The translations under genes and the position numbers were made by a program. A DNA stretch of 64,000 nucleotides from positions 310,001-374,000 of the forward strand of contig JAFKJK010000007.1 in assembly GCA_017306015.1 (NCBI GenBank). Direction: 5' to 3'. Of this stretch, positions 34,187 to 43,293 are shown one piece after another. The number at the start of each line of letters is the position of its first letter. Position 1 is the first letter of the stretch. Source of the stretch: Propionibacteriaceae bacterium. GTDB lineage: Bacteria > Actinomycetota > Actinomycetes > Propionibacteriales > Propionibacteriaceae. The notes under the pieces were generated by a model, which had not been told where the DNA came from, did not search any database, and worked only from the letters and a program-made list of their open reading frames with translations.

Positions 34187-35635
34187 TCAGGCGCAGCAGG
34201 AGAGCTTGGAGACGTCGGTGGTAAAGGACTGGGCGGCGATCCTGATGCCTTCGGCCATGGTCAGGTAGGGCGCCCAGGAGTGGGCGACCTGTTCGATGAT
34301 CATGCCTGCCTGGAGGATCCACACGCCGGCTGCGGCGAGCTCGCCGGCGTCCTTGGTGACCGCGGTGATTCCGAGGATCTGGCCGGTGTCGGCGTCGGCG
34401 ACGACCTTGATGAAGCCGCGGGTGTCGCGGTTGACGATCGCGCGCGGCACATAGCTCAGGGGCAGGACCCGGCAGTCGCACCGGATTCCGGCTGCTAGGA
34501 CTTGTTTCTCGGTCATTCCGACCGCGCCGACGGCCGGGCTGGTGAAGGTCACCCGGGGCAGGTGGGTGTAGCCGACTGACCGGTGCGCGCCAGCGAAGGC
34601 GTTGTCGACCATGAGGGTGCCGTGGTGGGCGGCGACGTAGACGAACTCGGGGTGACCGGTGACGTCGCCGGCACCCCAGATCCGCGGGTTGGAGGAGACC
34701 AGCTGATCTGTGACCACTACCTCCCCGTAGCAGCCGGTCTTGACCTCGACAGTCTCCAGGTTCAGGCCACCGGTGACGGGCCGTCTGCCCAGCGCGACCA
34801 GGACCCGATCGGCGCGGAACTCGGTAGCGATTCCCGACACTGACGCAGTCGCGACCACCTTGCCGGTCGTCTCGTCGGTCTCGACGTGAGTGACCTCGGC
34901 GGGCCCGACGACGCGAATTCCTTCGTCGGCGAACACCTCCTGCAGCACCTGGGAGACTTCGGGTTCCTCCTTCGAGGCGAGCCGGGACCGGACCAGCATG
35001 GTGACCTTCGAACCGAGCCGGGCGAACAGCTGGGCCTGCTCCAAGGCGACGTACCCGCCGCCCAGGACCAGCATCGACTCGGGAACCTCGGTCAGTTCCA
35101 TCGCCGTGGTCGAGGTCAGGTAGTCCACCGACTCGAGGCCCTCGATCGGCGGGACCCACGCTTGGGCGCCGGTGGCGATCAAGTAGTGCTCGGCCTGGAT
35201 CGTCTGACGGGTACCGTCGGTAGCGGTGACCTGCAGGATCGGGGCGTCCGGGGTGCCTGCGAAGGTCGCGTCACCGGGCAGGATGGGCCACGCGTACGCC
35301 CTGGCCACGTCCAGGTATTTCGCGTTTCGCAGTGACTCCACAAGGGTCTGGTTGGCGCGAATCAGGGCCGGCATGTCCACTGGGGCCGGGGTGGCGCTGA
35401 TCCCGGGGAAGCGGGCTGCATCGGCCGCGACGTGCCGGGCCTCGGCGGCAGCAATGAGCGCCTTGGACGGGATGCAACCAGTGTTGACGCAGGTGCCGCC
35501 CAGCGTGCCGCGCTCGATCATCGCCACGCGCTTGCCCAGAGTGGTCGCATGGATAGCCGCGGCGAATGCTGCGCCTCCCGATCCGATCACCGCGAGTTCC
35601 ACCGGGTACTGGCTCATTCGGTCCTCCGAAGTCAT
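34187..35635 (-). CDS. merA: Mercuric reductase
   Basis: A 482-residue flavoprotein that reduces Hg(II) to volatile Hg(0) with NADPH. It has the FAD motif IGSGGAAFAAAI, the redox pair C49 and C54 in GGTCVNTGCIPSK, an NADPH-binding GGGYVALEQAQ, and the C-terminal vicinal pair LSCCA that hands mercury to the active site. The N-terminal metal-binding (HMA) domain found in many MerA proteins is absent. ATG 35635 has AGAGAGGA; ATG 35616 with GGAGGA is also possible. It diverges from a MerR-type regulator across a perfect dyad. Confidence 0.93.
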   Translation of the reverse strand: MTSEDRMSQYPVELAVIGSGGAAFAAAIHATTLGKRVAMIERGTLGGTCVNTGCIPSKALIAAAEARHVAADAARFPGISATPAPVDMPALIRANQTLVESLRNAKYLDVARAYAWPILPGDATFAGTPDAPILQVTATDGTRQTIQAEHYLIATGAQAWVPPIEGLESVDYLTSTTAMELTEVPESMLVLGGGYVALEQAQLFARLGSKVTMLVRSRLASKEEPEVSQVLQEVFADEGIRVVGPAEVTHVETDETTGKVVATASVSGIATEFRADRVLVALGRRPVTGGLNLETVEVKTGCYGEVVVTDQLVSSNPRIWGAGDVTGHPEFVYVAAHHGTLMVDNAFAGAHRSVGYTHLPRVTFTSPAVGAVGMTEKQVLAAGIRCDCRVLPLSYVPRAIVNRDTRGFIKVVADADTGQILGITAVTKDAGELAAAGVWILQAGMIIEQVAHSWAPYLTMAEGIRIAAQSFTTDVSKLSCCA

Positions 35636-35657
35636 GGGATTCCTCTCTGCTGAGGGG

Positions 35658-35689
35658 ATACTGGACCTTCCAGTGCGGGGGAAGGTCAA
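35658..35689 (-). promoter_or_regulatory. MerR-type operator-promoter of merA
   Basis: On the minus strand TTGACC (35689-35684) and CAGTAT (35663-35658) are separated by a long 20-bp spacer that contains GACCTTCC-N8-GGAAGGTC (35664-35687). The overlong spacer with a dyad inside is diagnostic of MerR-family activation by DNA untwisting. The half-sites resemble those of CueR/copA promoters more than Tn501 mer. Confidence 0.8.
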
Positions 35690-35715
35690 GCCCCGTGGCC
35701 AGCCAAAGGAGAATC

Positions 35716-36105
35716 GTGCGAATCGGAGAACTTGCCGAAGCGGCCGGCACCACCACCAAGACGCTGCGGTTCTACGAAGACCAAGGCCTGCTGCAACCTG
35801 CCGAACGGACCGCTGCCGGATACCGCGACTACACCCCGGAGGCCGTGGCCCGGGTGGACTTCATCCACCGCGGGCAGGCCGCGGCGCTGACCCTGGCCCA
35901 GATCCGTCAGATCCTCGACGTACGCGACGGTGGCCAAGCTCCATGCGAGCACGTCCGAAACCTGCTCGAGGCCCGCCTAGACAGCATCAATGAGCAGATC
36001 AAGCAGCTTGGAGAGATGCGCGAGACCATAAGCCAGCTACGCGACCAGGCCTCCGACATCGAGCCCGACACCTGCCGCGCCGGCCAGGTCTGCCGCTATC
36101 TCTGA
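35716..36105 (+). CDS. merR: MerR-family metal-responsive regulator
   Basis: A 129-residue activator. N-terminal winged helix (RIGELAEAAGTTTKTLRFYE), dimerisation coiled coil and C-terminal metal loop. Cysteines are C77, C120 and C126; Tn501 MerR uses three cysteines at 82, 117 and 126, so the number fits mercury sensing although the spacing differs. GTG start after AAAGGAGA. The merA neighbour argues for Hg(II), yet the operator half-sites look CueR-like, so a thiophilic metal such as Cu(I) cannot be excluded. Confidence 0.85.
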   Translation: MRIGELAEAAGTTTKTLRFYEDQGLLQPAERTAAGYRDYTPEAVARVDFIHRGQAAALTLAQIRQILDVRDGGQAPCEHVRNLLEARLDSINEQIKQLGEMRETISQLRDQASDIEPDTCRAGQVCRYL

Positions 36106-36120
36106 CCGAGGAAGATCACA

Positions 36121-36423
36121 TTGACTACAGCCCCCGATACCGACGAGAACACCGCAGCCGCTGCCTGCTGGTGCTGCGGCAACCCCTACCCCTCAACGGC
36201 TCTGATCACTCTGGACGCGCACCCCGAAACGGTCGTGTGTCGGCAATGCGCCACTTACCTGGGCCGCCGGGCGAAAGGTGCCAACGACGCCCTCAACCCC
36301 ACTCTCGGCGGACACCTTCGCAGCGTCGTCAGTGCGGGTCGTAACCAGGTCATCCGACTCCGGCTCCATGACCGCCCAATCCTCGGCAAGCTCCTCAGGA
36401 CGATAGACCGCCACCTGCCGTGA
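36121..36423 (+). CDS. Small cysteine-rich protein in the mer module
   Basis: A 100-residue protein with an N-terminal knuckle: CWCC near residue 16 and CRQC near 40, a probable zinc or mercury site, then a basic region. TTG start with GAGGAAG in front, 15 bp after merR, so it is in the same transcript. No known family. It may bind mercury or be a zinc-ribbon regulator. Confidence 0.55.
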   Translation: MTTAPDTDENTAAAACWCCGNPYPSTALITLDAHPETVVCRQCATYLGRRAKGANDALNPTLGGHLRSVVSAGRNQVIRLRLHDRPILGKLLRTIDRHLP

Positions 36424-36463
36424 CACTCCCGTTCAACGAGTGCACCGGCTTCCCGGCCAACTT

Positions 36464-36985
36464 CTAGGTCGATGCGAAAGTGAGTTGGGCGCGATGGTGT
36501 CGATAGTGCTTCGGGGCCCAGGCCAGCAGATCGGTCCGGCTCATCCACGGCAGGAAATACGGATCCCAGCTCGTGGGGACACTCATCCCGCGAGTCAAGG
36601 CGGCCGGCGAGGCTCGCTCTGCCCATCGGATCAACCAGTCAGTGTCATGGCGCATCCAGCTCTGGATGAGGTGGAGCGGCACGGTGCGGCTTCCCGCGGC
36701 GCTCGCAGCGTAGTTGATCCACTCGTAAGGTCTTGTGGCAGCAGTGAGGAGCCGGGCCCACGCCCGGGACGCTCCGGGCGGAAGCCGGGAGAAACCGCCG
36801 ATCAACGGGATGAACACCCGGGCAATTCGCTGTCCGAACCACAAGTGGAACAGCAGTTCACGGTTGGTCCACTTCGTCCCGTTGGTTGGGGCGTCCAGCA
36901 CCGGTCCGACCGCATTCGACACCAAGCGGTCGAAATCATCCCTGACCCACTCCAGGTCGGAGCGCACTTCCGGAGAGAGGACCAT
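36464..36985 (-). CDS. DinB-superfamily protein
   Basis: A 173-residue four-helix-bundle protein of the DinB / mycothiol-dependent maleylpyruvate isomerase type. It shows the metal-ligand pattern: a histidine in WTNRELLFHLWFGQRI and the C-terminal HYRHHRAQL. Such enzymes are thiol (mycothiol or bacillithiol) transferases, common in actinobacteria. I start at the ATG at 36985. It converges on the mer-associated gene and may help thiol-dependent detoxification, but this is only contextual. Confidence 0.75.
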   Translation of the reverse strand: MVLSPEVRSDLEWVRDDFDRLVSNAVGPVLDAPTNGTKWTNRELLFHLWFGQRIARVFIPLIGGFSRLPPGASRAWARLLTAATRPYEWINYAASAAGSRTVPLHLIQSWMRHDTDWLIRWAERASPAALTRGMSVPTSWDPYFLPWMSRTDLLAWAPKHYRHHRAQLTFAST

Positions 36986-37117
36986 TGCCTCAGTGTGCGC
37001 GCGCACTGCGGCGGCAGGCAATCCACCGCCGCTGGCCGCACCAAGACCACCCAGATCGGCCTCTGCCGAACGCGCGCATCTGCCGCAAGCTGCTCGGGCA
37101 TTGACTACTGTCCTGGC

Positions 37118-37345
37118 ATGGATCCTCTGGATGACCTGCCCCCAGATTCCCGGCGTGAAGTGACGGCCGCGGTTGCCACGGTTCTGGGAGTCGCTACCCA
37201 GGACGCGGAACAGATCGTCCGCGCCTCCCTGCCATTGTGGGACGCGCTCGAGGACGCCGGCGGGCTGGTCGACTCGTGGGGCGGCGGCGAGTACTGCGCG
37301 CTATTCCCTCAGATGTGCGCCATCCTTCGTCCGCCCGCTGGCTGA
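37118..37345 (+). CDS. Small hypothetical protein
   Basis: A 75-residue acidic protein, mainly helical, with two cysteines near its C terminus. ATG 37118; no strong ribosome site is visible. It diverges from the DinB-type gene. Not recognised. Confidence 0.45.
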   Translation: MDPLDDLPPDSRREVTAAVATVLGVATQDAEQIVRASLPLWDALEDAGGLVDSWGGGEYCALFPQMCAILRPPAG

Positions 37346-37602
37346 CGGCTCGACCTCTCCGCCTTCAGCGGCGCCGCTTCTGCCCGCCGAACGACCGCAT
37401 CTGCCGCGAGGCGTGCGGTCGAAGTTGTCGGTCTACGAGCCTTGCTTGCCCGTTGCGGGGATGGCAGCGCTAGCCCCCACCGGCATCGTCGGGTTCCGAG
37501 CGACCTACCTCATCCCCGGCGGCGGGGCCGGAGTGCAGCCGGAGCGTTCACAGTTCGTCCGCGAGGACGGGGCTGGTTCTGCCTCCGACGCGATGGGGTG
37601 AC

Positions 37603-38322
37603 TCAGCTGCGCGGCGTCGCGCGGACGGAGACGCTGGTGGTGCCTTCGTTGCGGAACTCGTAGCCGGGCAGTGCCTTGAGGACTTTGGTCCAGGTTGCCT
37701 TGCCGTGATCCTTGGACGCCTGCCCGTGGTGCTGGCGCATGTGGTTCGCGACGGCGCTGACGCGGGCCCAGCCCTGCTTGTCGGCGTTCTTGGCGATTGC
37801 GCCGGCCAGCATCTCGGTCAGAGTTGGTTCGCGCTTCGTGTCGGTCTTCTGGTTGGCCGTTCCCACTGTGGAGCTTGGGGTGCTGGCGCCGTTGCCGTGA
37901 ATGGCGGTGAACCTGGTGCAGGCGGCCTGGAACGACGGGGCGGTGGTTGGGCGTCCGAAGCCGAGGACCTTTACGCCGCGCTCGCGCAAGTAGTGGGCGA
38001 GCGGGGTGTAGTCGCTGTCGCTGGAGACCAGTGCGAACACGTCTGGGGCAACGATGTGGTGGAGGTCGACGGCGTCGATTACGAGCGCGAGGTCGGTCGC
38101 GTTCTTGCCCTTCACTGGGTCGGACTGCTGGATCGCGCGGAAGCCGCGTCGGTTCAGTTCGGGGTCCCAGCTGCGCAGGGCCGTCTTGAACCAGTTGCCG
38201 TATGCGCGGCGAATCTGAACCTGACCCTGCTTGGCCAGCGCGGCGAGTACCTGATCGAGGCTGTCCAGTGCGGCGTTGTCGGCATCGACCAGCAGGGCGA
38301 TCACGGGCGGGGTGTCGGTCAC
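37603..38322 (-). CDS. NYN-domain ribonuclease with LOTUS-like C terminus
   Basis: A 239-residue protein. Residues 1-130 form an NYN (PIN-like) nuclease domain with acidic residues in LLVDADN (D13, D15), KGKNATDLALVIDA and SSDSDYTPL. A linker leads to an OST-HTH/LOTUS-like module (about 160-230; WARVSAVANHMRQ). This LabA-like architecture is an RNA-targeting nuclease with an RNA-binding domain. It stands alone, opposite to the ArdC operon. Possible defence or regulatory RNase. Confidence 0.8.
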   Translation of the reverse strand: MTDTPPVIALLVDADNAALDSLDQVLAALAKQGQVQIRRAYGNWFKTALRSWDPELNRRGFRAIQQSDPVKGKNATDLALVIDAVDLHHIVAPDVFALVSSDSDYTPLAHYLRERGVKVLGFGRPTTAPSFQAACTRFTAIHGNGASTPSSTVGTANQKTDTKREPTLTEMLAGAIAKNADKQGWARVSAVANHMRQHHGQASKDHGKATWTKVLKALPGYEFRNEGTTSVSVRATPRS

Positions 38323-38423
38323 ACGCGAACACTAGCCGCGTCGGCGCCGTCACTGCCGACTCGTCAGTCTCAGGTGCTGGCGGACGAACGTCCACCTGTG
38401 TGTCGAAACTCGACGACTCACGT

Positions 38424-38458
38424 GTGACCGCAGAGGGCTCCTCGCTGCCTTCTTGATG
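38424..38458 (+). promoter_or_regulatory. Bipartite promoter-like motif, copy 3 (ArdC/VirD4 operon)
   Basis: GTGACCGCAG, 13-bp spacer, GCCTTCTTGATG (38447-38458). The second box matches the consensus fully, the first only at six positions. It ends 20 bp before the first ATG of the operon. Confidence 0.55.
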
Positions 38459-38478
38459 TGCGAAGAAGGGAGACCCCG

Positions 38479-38652
38479 ATGGAACCTCCGACTGCCCGCG
38501 AGTTGACCTGCGTCCCGTTGCCCGATCGGGACCTCTTGGCCGAGCAGCTGCTGAGCGAGCTTGAGTTCGCCGTCTTGATGGCGCCGGACGATGAGCCGAT
38601 CTTGCGGCTGCGGGCCATGTGGGAGGACCTGAAGAAGGGACGGGTCCGGTGA
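38479..38652 (+). CDS. Small hypothetical protein ahead of ArdC gene
   Basis: A 57-residue acidic helical protein. ATG 38479 with AAGGGAGA in front; the stop overlaps the GTG of the ArdC-like gene. Likely the first gene of the ArdC-VirD4 transcript. No family recognised. Confidence 0.55.
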   Translation: MEPPTARELTCVPLPDRDLLAEQLLSELEFAVLMAPDDEPILRLRAMWEDLKKGRVR

Positions 38653-39731
38653 GCCGACGGGACGCCTCGAACGGGGATTGGCAGGCCGCGCGGCGGGAGA
38701 CCTTGGAGCGGATGCACGCCGACCTGGCTGCGAAGGTCGGGTCGATGGATTCGGTGGGGGAGTGGCAGGCGTGGTTGAGATTCACGCAGAGCTTCCACCG
38801 CTACTCATTCAACAATTCCGTACTTATCTGGCTTGCCCGGCCAGACGCTACTGCGGTTGCGGGTTATCGGGCGTGGCTGGCCCGGGGGAGGCAGGTTCGA
38901 CGTGGGGAGAAGGCGATTCAGGTGTTCGCGCCGGTGACCCAGCGCGTGCCGCGGCTCGACGCGGCAGGTAACCCCGTCTACGGCGCTGACGGCAAGCCGG
39001 TGACCGAGACCCGCATGGTCGGAGTGAAGCCCGCAGCCGTGTTCGATGTGAGCCAAACAGATGGTGTGCCGTTGCCTCAGCAGCCGGAGGTGGAGCTGCT
39101 CAAGGGGGAAGCGCCGATCGGCCTATGGACCTCGCTGGTCGGCTACTGCGAGTTGAGGGGCTACGCGGTCTCGCGCGGTGACTGCCAGGGCGCGAACGGG
39201 GTGACCAAGTTCGACACGAAGGAGGTGATCGTTCGCCCGGACGTCGACGACGCCCAGGCCGTGAAGACGCTTGCGCACGAGGCTGCTCACACAACGCTGC
39301 ACGAGAAGCTGGCCGACCGGACGTGCCGCGGGCTGATCGAGGTGGAAGCAGAGAGTGTCGCGTTCCTCGTCCTTGCTGCGCACCAGGTCGATAGCAGCCA
39401 GTACACGTTCAACTACGTCGCCGGCTGGGCACACCAGGCCAAGGCGCTCGACCGCGACGGGCCGAGCATCGAGGAGATCGTGAAGGCGACCGGGCAGCGG
39501 GTGATCACCGCCGCCGACCAGATCCTGAACGTGACCCGGCCCGGCCCGTCAGTCACCGAGGTTGCGGTCGGGTCGCTGGCGATGGAGATCGAACCCAAGG
39601 TCGAGCGTGCGCTGCAGCCGGTGCCCGCCATGGCCAGCGAACGGCCGGCGTCGCGTCAACACGTCCTGCCGGGCATGGACGTGCTGCCGCCGCTGTACTC
39701 GCCCGACCACGGGCCGACGATCGGACGGTGA
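38649..39731 (+). CDS. ArdC-like antirestriction protein with metallopeptidase motif
   Basis: A 360-residue protein. N-terminal ArdC ssDNA-binding domain (about 5-140; FHRYSFNNSVLIWLARP and GRQVRRGEKAIQVFAP) followed by an ImmA/IrrE-like zinc domain with LAHEAAHTTLHE near residue 210 and a downstream ESVAFLV glutamate. ArdC proteins protect incoming single-stranded plasmid DNA from restriction in the recipient. GTG start overlapping the previous stop. It lies in front of the coupling-protein gene, as is common in conjugative elements. Confidence 0.85.
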   Translation: MSRRDASNGDWQAARRETLERMHADLAAKVGSMDSVGEWQAWLRFTQSFHRYSFNNSVLIWLARPDATAVAGYRAWLARGRQVRRGEKAIQVFAPVTQRVPRLDAAGNPVYGADGKPVTETRMVGVKPAAVFDVSQTDGVPLPQQPEVELLKGEAPIGLWTSLVGYCELRGYAVSRGDCQGANGVTKFDTKEVIVRPDVDDAQAVKTLAHEAAHTTLHEKLADRTCRGLIEVEAESVAFLVLAAHQVDSSQYTFNYVAGWAHQAKALDRDGPSIEEIVKATGQRVITAADQILNVTRPGPSVTEVAVGSLAMEIEPKVERALQPVPAMASERPASRQHVLPGMDVLPPLYSPDHGPTIGR

Positions 39732-39735
39732 CACG

Positions 39736-40194
39736 ATGGTCTCCCAACGCGAACGCCGCGCCGATCCTTACCCGTTGACCTGGGAGATCCCGGCGGCGAT
39801 CTTCGCCGGGTCACTGCTGGCTCTCGTCCTCGGCGTCCACCTCGGACGCGGGGCGGCGAACCTCGCCGCGGGCGCGGGCTGGGCCTGGCCCGCTCCAACC
39901 CGACTGTTCCCCAGTGCCATCGGCGTCCTCCAAGGGGACGCGGCTGCCGGCCTCAACCGAGTCGCCCCGCTCGCCACTCCAGATGCGCTGCTGGTGTGGG
40001 TGTTCGCGGTCGAGCTGGCCGTCATGGCTGCCTACTTGGTCTTGATCTGGCTGTGCCTGCACCGCTGGGGTCCGAACCGCACCCTCGGGGTCGCGTCCGT
40101 GGATGAAGCCCGCCGACTTCTCGGCCGGCAACGGCTGTCCGCCGCCGGGAAGGTGATCCGACCTGACCTGTACGGCAGGAAGGTGAAGCAATGA
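39736..40194 (+). CDS. Membrane protein partner of the coupling protein
   Basis: A 152-residue protein with two membrane helices (about 17-38 and 85-108) joined by a 45-residue outside loop, and a basic C terminus. It overlaps the VirD4-like gene by 4 bp. That ATPase has no membrane helices of its own here, so this protein probably supplies its membrane anchor, a split of the usual VirD4 architecture. Family not named. Confidence 0.65.
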   Translation: MVSQRERRADPYPLTWEIPAAIFAGSLLALVLGVHLGRGAANLAAGAGWAWPAPTRLFPSAIGVLQGDAAAGLNRVAPLATPDALLVWVFAVELAVMAAYLVLIWLCLHRWGPNRTLGVASVDEARRLLGRQRLSAAGKVIRPDLYGRKVKQ

Positions 40195-41627
40195 AGCGGC
40201 GCGATCCCTGCCAGGTCGGTTGGCCGATCGGCCATGCCCAGGAACCCCGCGGCGCCGGCGAGCTGTGGTGCCGGTGGGACCGCACCGCCGGCGTCGTCGG
40301 CCCGCAGGGCTCCGGCAAGACCCTCGACTTGCTCATGCCCGCCCTGCTGGCCGCGCCCGGAGCTGCGCTGGTGACACTGACCAAGGCCGACGACCTGCTG
40401 CTGTCGCTGCCTGCTCGCAAGGCGGATGGCCGTCCGTGTGTTGTGCTCGATCCGTTCAGTCTCGCACCGGGCCTGCCTGAGTTGGTGTGGGACCCGATCG
40501 TCGGCTGCATCGACCCGTTGCTGGCCGAGCGTCGAGCGAAGGCGTTCACCGCCGGCACGATCAGCGCCACCATCGCCTCCGGGCAGAGCGACCCTGCTGC
40601 CAGGTTCTACGCCGCCGAGGCTGCCAAGGTCATCCAGGCGTTCTTCCACGCCGCCGCGCTCACCGGACGCACGCTTGAGCACGTCCTGGAGTGGATTGCC
40701 CACCCGACCGGCACAACCGAACCCGGCGAGATCCTGCGCGAACACCCGCACGCCGCCCGCTTCTGGGGCGGGCTGCTGCACGGTGCCCTGGGCGGCGACC
40801 ACCGCACCGTCGGCAACACCATCACCACCTGCCAGCAGGCCCTTTCCCTGTTCTTCCAGCCAGACATCCGCGACCGCTGCATCCCCTCCGAGGCCCGTCC
40901 CGCCACCGACGTCGCGGACGTGATCAAGCGGGGCGGGACGTTCTACCTGCTCGGACGCGAAGACCCCTACGCGTCTGCCTCACCGCTGATGACGGCGATC
41001 ACCGAGCACATCCTTGACACCGCGCTGCTTCTCGCGAACCAGTCGAAGTGGGGGCGGTTGTGCCCGCCCATGCTGGCCTGTCTGGATGAGCTGCCGTCCA
41101 CCGCGCCGCTGCCGACCCTGCGGACCCGGATGGCCAATGAACGCGCCCTGGGGATCTCGTTCGTCTACGCCGCCCAGACCTGGCGGCAGCTGACGGCGAT
41201 CTTCGGCCAGGACGAAGCCCAGGCCCTGTTCGGCCTCACCAACGTCATGGTCGTCTTCGGGGGCTCCAAGGATGTCGGTTTTAGCCGCGACATCTCCGAA
41301 CTCACCGGCACCGTCCGCGTCGCCCGCACCGGCTGGCACACCGCCCGCAGCGGGCGCAACATCTCCGCCGACGACATCCCCGTCCTCCGCCCAGAAGAAG
41401 TTCGCCAACTCCCCGAACGCCAAGCCCTTGTCATCGCCGAGAACGGCAGACCCGTCATTGCCAAGCTCCACCGCTGCATCGACGGCCGAGCCGGACGCAA
41501 GCTCCTTGCCGGGCAGCGCGAACTGCGCAATCAGCTCACAGCAGCCCGCGGGGCTCAGATCTCGGCCGCTGATCGCACCGAGGCGGCCCTGGCTGAGGCG
41601 GGGCGCCGCAGCCTGTCGAAGGGATGA
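40191..41627 (+). CDS. VirD4/TraG-type coupling protein ATPase
   Basis: A 478-residue soluble ATPase that brings the relaxase-DNA complex to the T4SS. Walker A is GPQGSGKT at 37-44, Walker B is PMLACLDELPS near 300, followed by the GISFVYAAQTWRQL sensor region and the FGGSKDVGFSRDISELTG motif typical of VirD4/TcpA-like proteins. It lacks the N-terminal membrane helices of full-length VirD4; the previous gene probably provides them. Confidence 0.9.
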   Translation: MKRRDPCQVGWPIGHAQEPRGAGELWCRWDRTAGVVGPQGSGKTLDLLMPALLAAPGAALVTLTKADDLLLSLPARKADGRPCVVLDPFSLAPGLPELVWDPIVGCIDPLLAERRAKAFTAGTISATIASGQSDPAARFYAAEAAKVIQAFFHAAALTGRTLEHVLEWIAHPTGTTEPGEILREHPHAARFWGGLLHGALGGDHRTVGNTITTCQQALSLFFQPDIRDRCIPSEARPATDVADVIKRGGTFYLLGREDPYASASPLMTAITEHILDTALLLANQSKWGRLCPPMLACLDELPSTAPLPTLRTRMANERALGISFVYAAQTWRQLTAIFGQDEAQALFGLTNVMVVFGGSKDVGFSRDISELTGTVRVARTGWHTARSGRNISADDIPVLRPEEVRQLPERQALVIAENGRPVIAKLHRCIDGRAGRKLLAGQRELRNQLTAARGAQISAADRTEAALAEAGRRSLSKG

Positions 41628-41630
41628 GCC

Positions 41631-42374
41631 ATGGCCGACGACCGCGACACCTCGGCACTGGCGGTCCTGCCGTTCCCGATCCCGGGGCCGAACCTGCGCC
41701 ACCTGTACCGCCACCACACGATCGCACAGAACGGCACAGAGGCCGAGCAGAAGAAGGCGCTCGGCCGGGGCATCAACGACCGCCCCTGGGACCCGGCCAC
41801 CCTCGGCAATCCGTCCTACCGCCTGGAGATGTGGCGCTGGCTGGAGGACGTCGTTAGTTGGTTCAACCACGAGTACGCCTGGGACACCAGCCAGGTCATC
41901 CCCGACTGCTGGCCCGAACACCCGCACCTGATTCACGAGATCGCCGCCTTGGCCGACGACCGATACCGCGCAGCACTGGCCCACAACGGCGGCCCCCTCG
42001 AGAACTGGCACCGAGTCACCGTGCCCTGGTTCCTCGACCGCATGCGGAAGAGCATCAAGGCTCACTGCGAAGAACACCACCAGGCCTGGCCCGCTCGCGC
42101 CCGGTACGCACGACAGATCACGCAGGAATCCATCAACCAGCGATGGCTCAGGACCAACGAGGACATCCAGGCAGTCGGTGTGCTCTCAGGGAGGCCGTGG
42201 ATCAAGCTCGACAACGGCGACGAGCTCAACGTTGTCACCGGCGAGATCAGAAACAAGGCCGAGGAGGACGAGATCGGTCAGGAGGAAGCCGAGCGCGAGC
42301 GAGTGGCCCAAGGTCAGGACCAGCTTCCCCGCGCGCCCGCCCAAAGCCCACTGACACCGCACCGGCCTGGCTGA
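41631..42374 (+). CDS. Conserved conjugation-associated protein (DUF4913-like)
   Basis: A 247-residue soluble protein with a Trp-rich middle region (MWRWLEDVVSWFNHEYAW, then CWPEHPHLIHEIAALADDRYRAA), which reminds me of DUF4913 proteins from actinobacterial conjugative elements. The C terminus is acidic and disordered. It follows the coupling-protein gene by three bases and is probably an accessory transfer protein. Confidence 0.55.
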   Translation: MADDRDTSALAVLPFPIPGPNLRHLYRHHTIAQNGTEAEQKKALGRGINDRPWDPATLGNPSYRLEMWRWLEDVVSWFNHEYAWDTSQVIPDCWPEHPHLIHEIAALADDRYRAALAHNGGPLENWHRVTVPWFLDRMRKSIKAHCEEHHQAWPARARYARQITQESINQRWLRTNEDIQAVGVLSGRPWIKLDNGDELNVVTGEIRNKAEEDEIGQEEAERERVAQGQDQLPRAPAQSPLTPHRPG

Positions 42375-42639
42375 ACCGCACGCCCTGGAGGATCGGACAG
42401 ACCCATCCCGGAGTGCGGCTCGCCGCGACTCAGTGTCAGACCCCACCGGTGGCGAGAAGGACGCGGCGACGCGTGGCCTCCACAACCGCAACGTCGGCGC
42501 CCATCTTCGACGCCGTCATCAAGCCAGTCGGCGAAGCCGCAGCATTCTCGACTTCTCGACGTCCAGGTCGGATAGGGTTTGTGTCCTCCCGCCGGGGTAG
42601 GCTCTGGGCCGACTCAGGTGTTGCCCTAGAAAGAAGCCA

Positions 42640-43293
42640 ATGGCGTTCCCGCTGGTTCCCATCGCCGTCGCTGTCGTGGCCGCTGGTGTCGGGCTAGGTA
42701 CGAGCGCTTGGTTCTTGCGAAGGAAGCTCTCCGGGAAGCAGGTCGCGATACTCGGGCGGCAGGAGGTGGGGAAGTCAACGCTTCTCTACATGTTGAGAGA
42801 CAACAGGCTCCCCGACAACACGACGCGAACGACTGACCCGATCCCTGGGGGCGAGTTCGAGATGGACCTCGGCTCACGCCGTCGGGCCCGGTTCTGCGTA
42901 CCCAAGGATCTTCCCGGCCACGCGGCCCCGACGTGGAAGCTGTGGGAGGAAGCCTTCAATGGCGCCGACGTCGTGTTCTACCTCTTTCGCTCCGACAAGT
43001 TGGTCGACGACGAGGTTGGTGAGACCACACTCGTTAAAGAGCATCTCAACATGCTTGTCGAGTGGGATTCGGCGGTGGCAACTCGAAAGTCCCGACGAGT
43101 CTTGCTCATCGGGACCTGGGCCGACCAAAGCGAGCTCTACGGCGCCGATCCCGCCGGATACATCGAGCGAGTCAAAGATCTGCCTGTGCTGCAGGCGCCG
43201 TCGGTGAAGCTCCGCGCGAACGTTCTATCCGGCAGCCTGGCGTCGAACGGCGATGCGAAGAAGCTCATCAAGGCGATGAAGGGGTACCTATGA
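42640..43293 (+). CDS. Membrane-anchored small GTPase-like protein
   Basis: A 217-residue protein with an N-terminal membrane helix (about 5-26) and a Ras-like GTPase domain. P-loop GRQEVGKST is at 39-47, a candidate switch threonine run at 61-65, the G3 motif DLPG at 90-93, and G4 is altered to TWAD at 159-162 instead of NKxD. The GTPase cycle may thus be unusual or accept another nucleotide. It overlaps the next gene by 4 bp and begins a three-gene operon with no recognisable partner families. Confidence 0.7.
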   Translation: MAFPLVPIAVAVVAAGVGLGTSAWFLRRKLSGKQVAILGRQEVGKSTLLYMLRDNRLPDNTTRTTDPIPGGEFEMDLGSRRRARFCVPKDLPGHAAPTWKLWEEAFNGADVVFYLFRSDKLVDDEVGETTLVKEHLNMLVEWDSAVATRKSRRVLLIGTWADQSELYGADPAGYIERVKDLPVLQAPSVKLRANVLSGSLASNGDAKKLIKAMKGYL

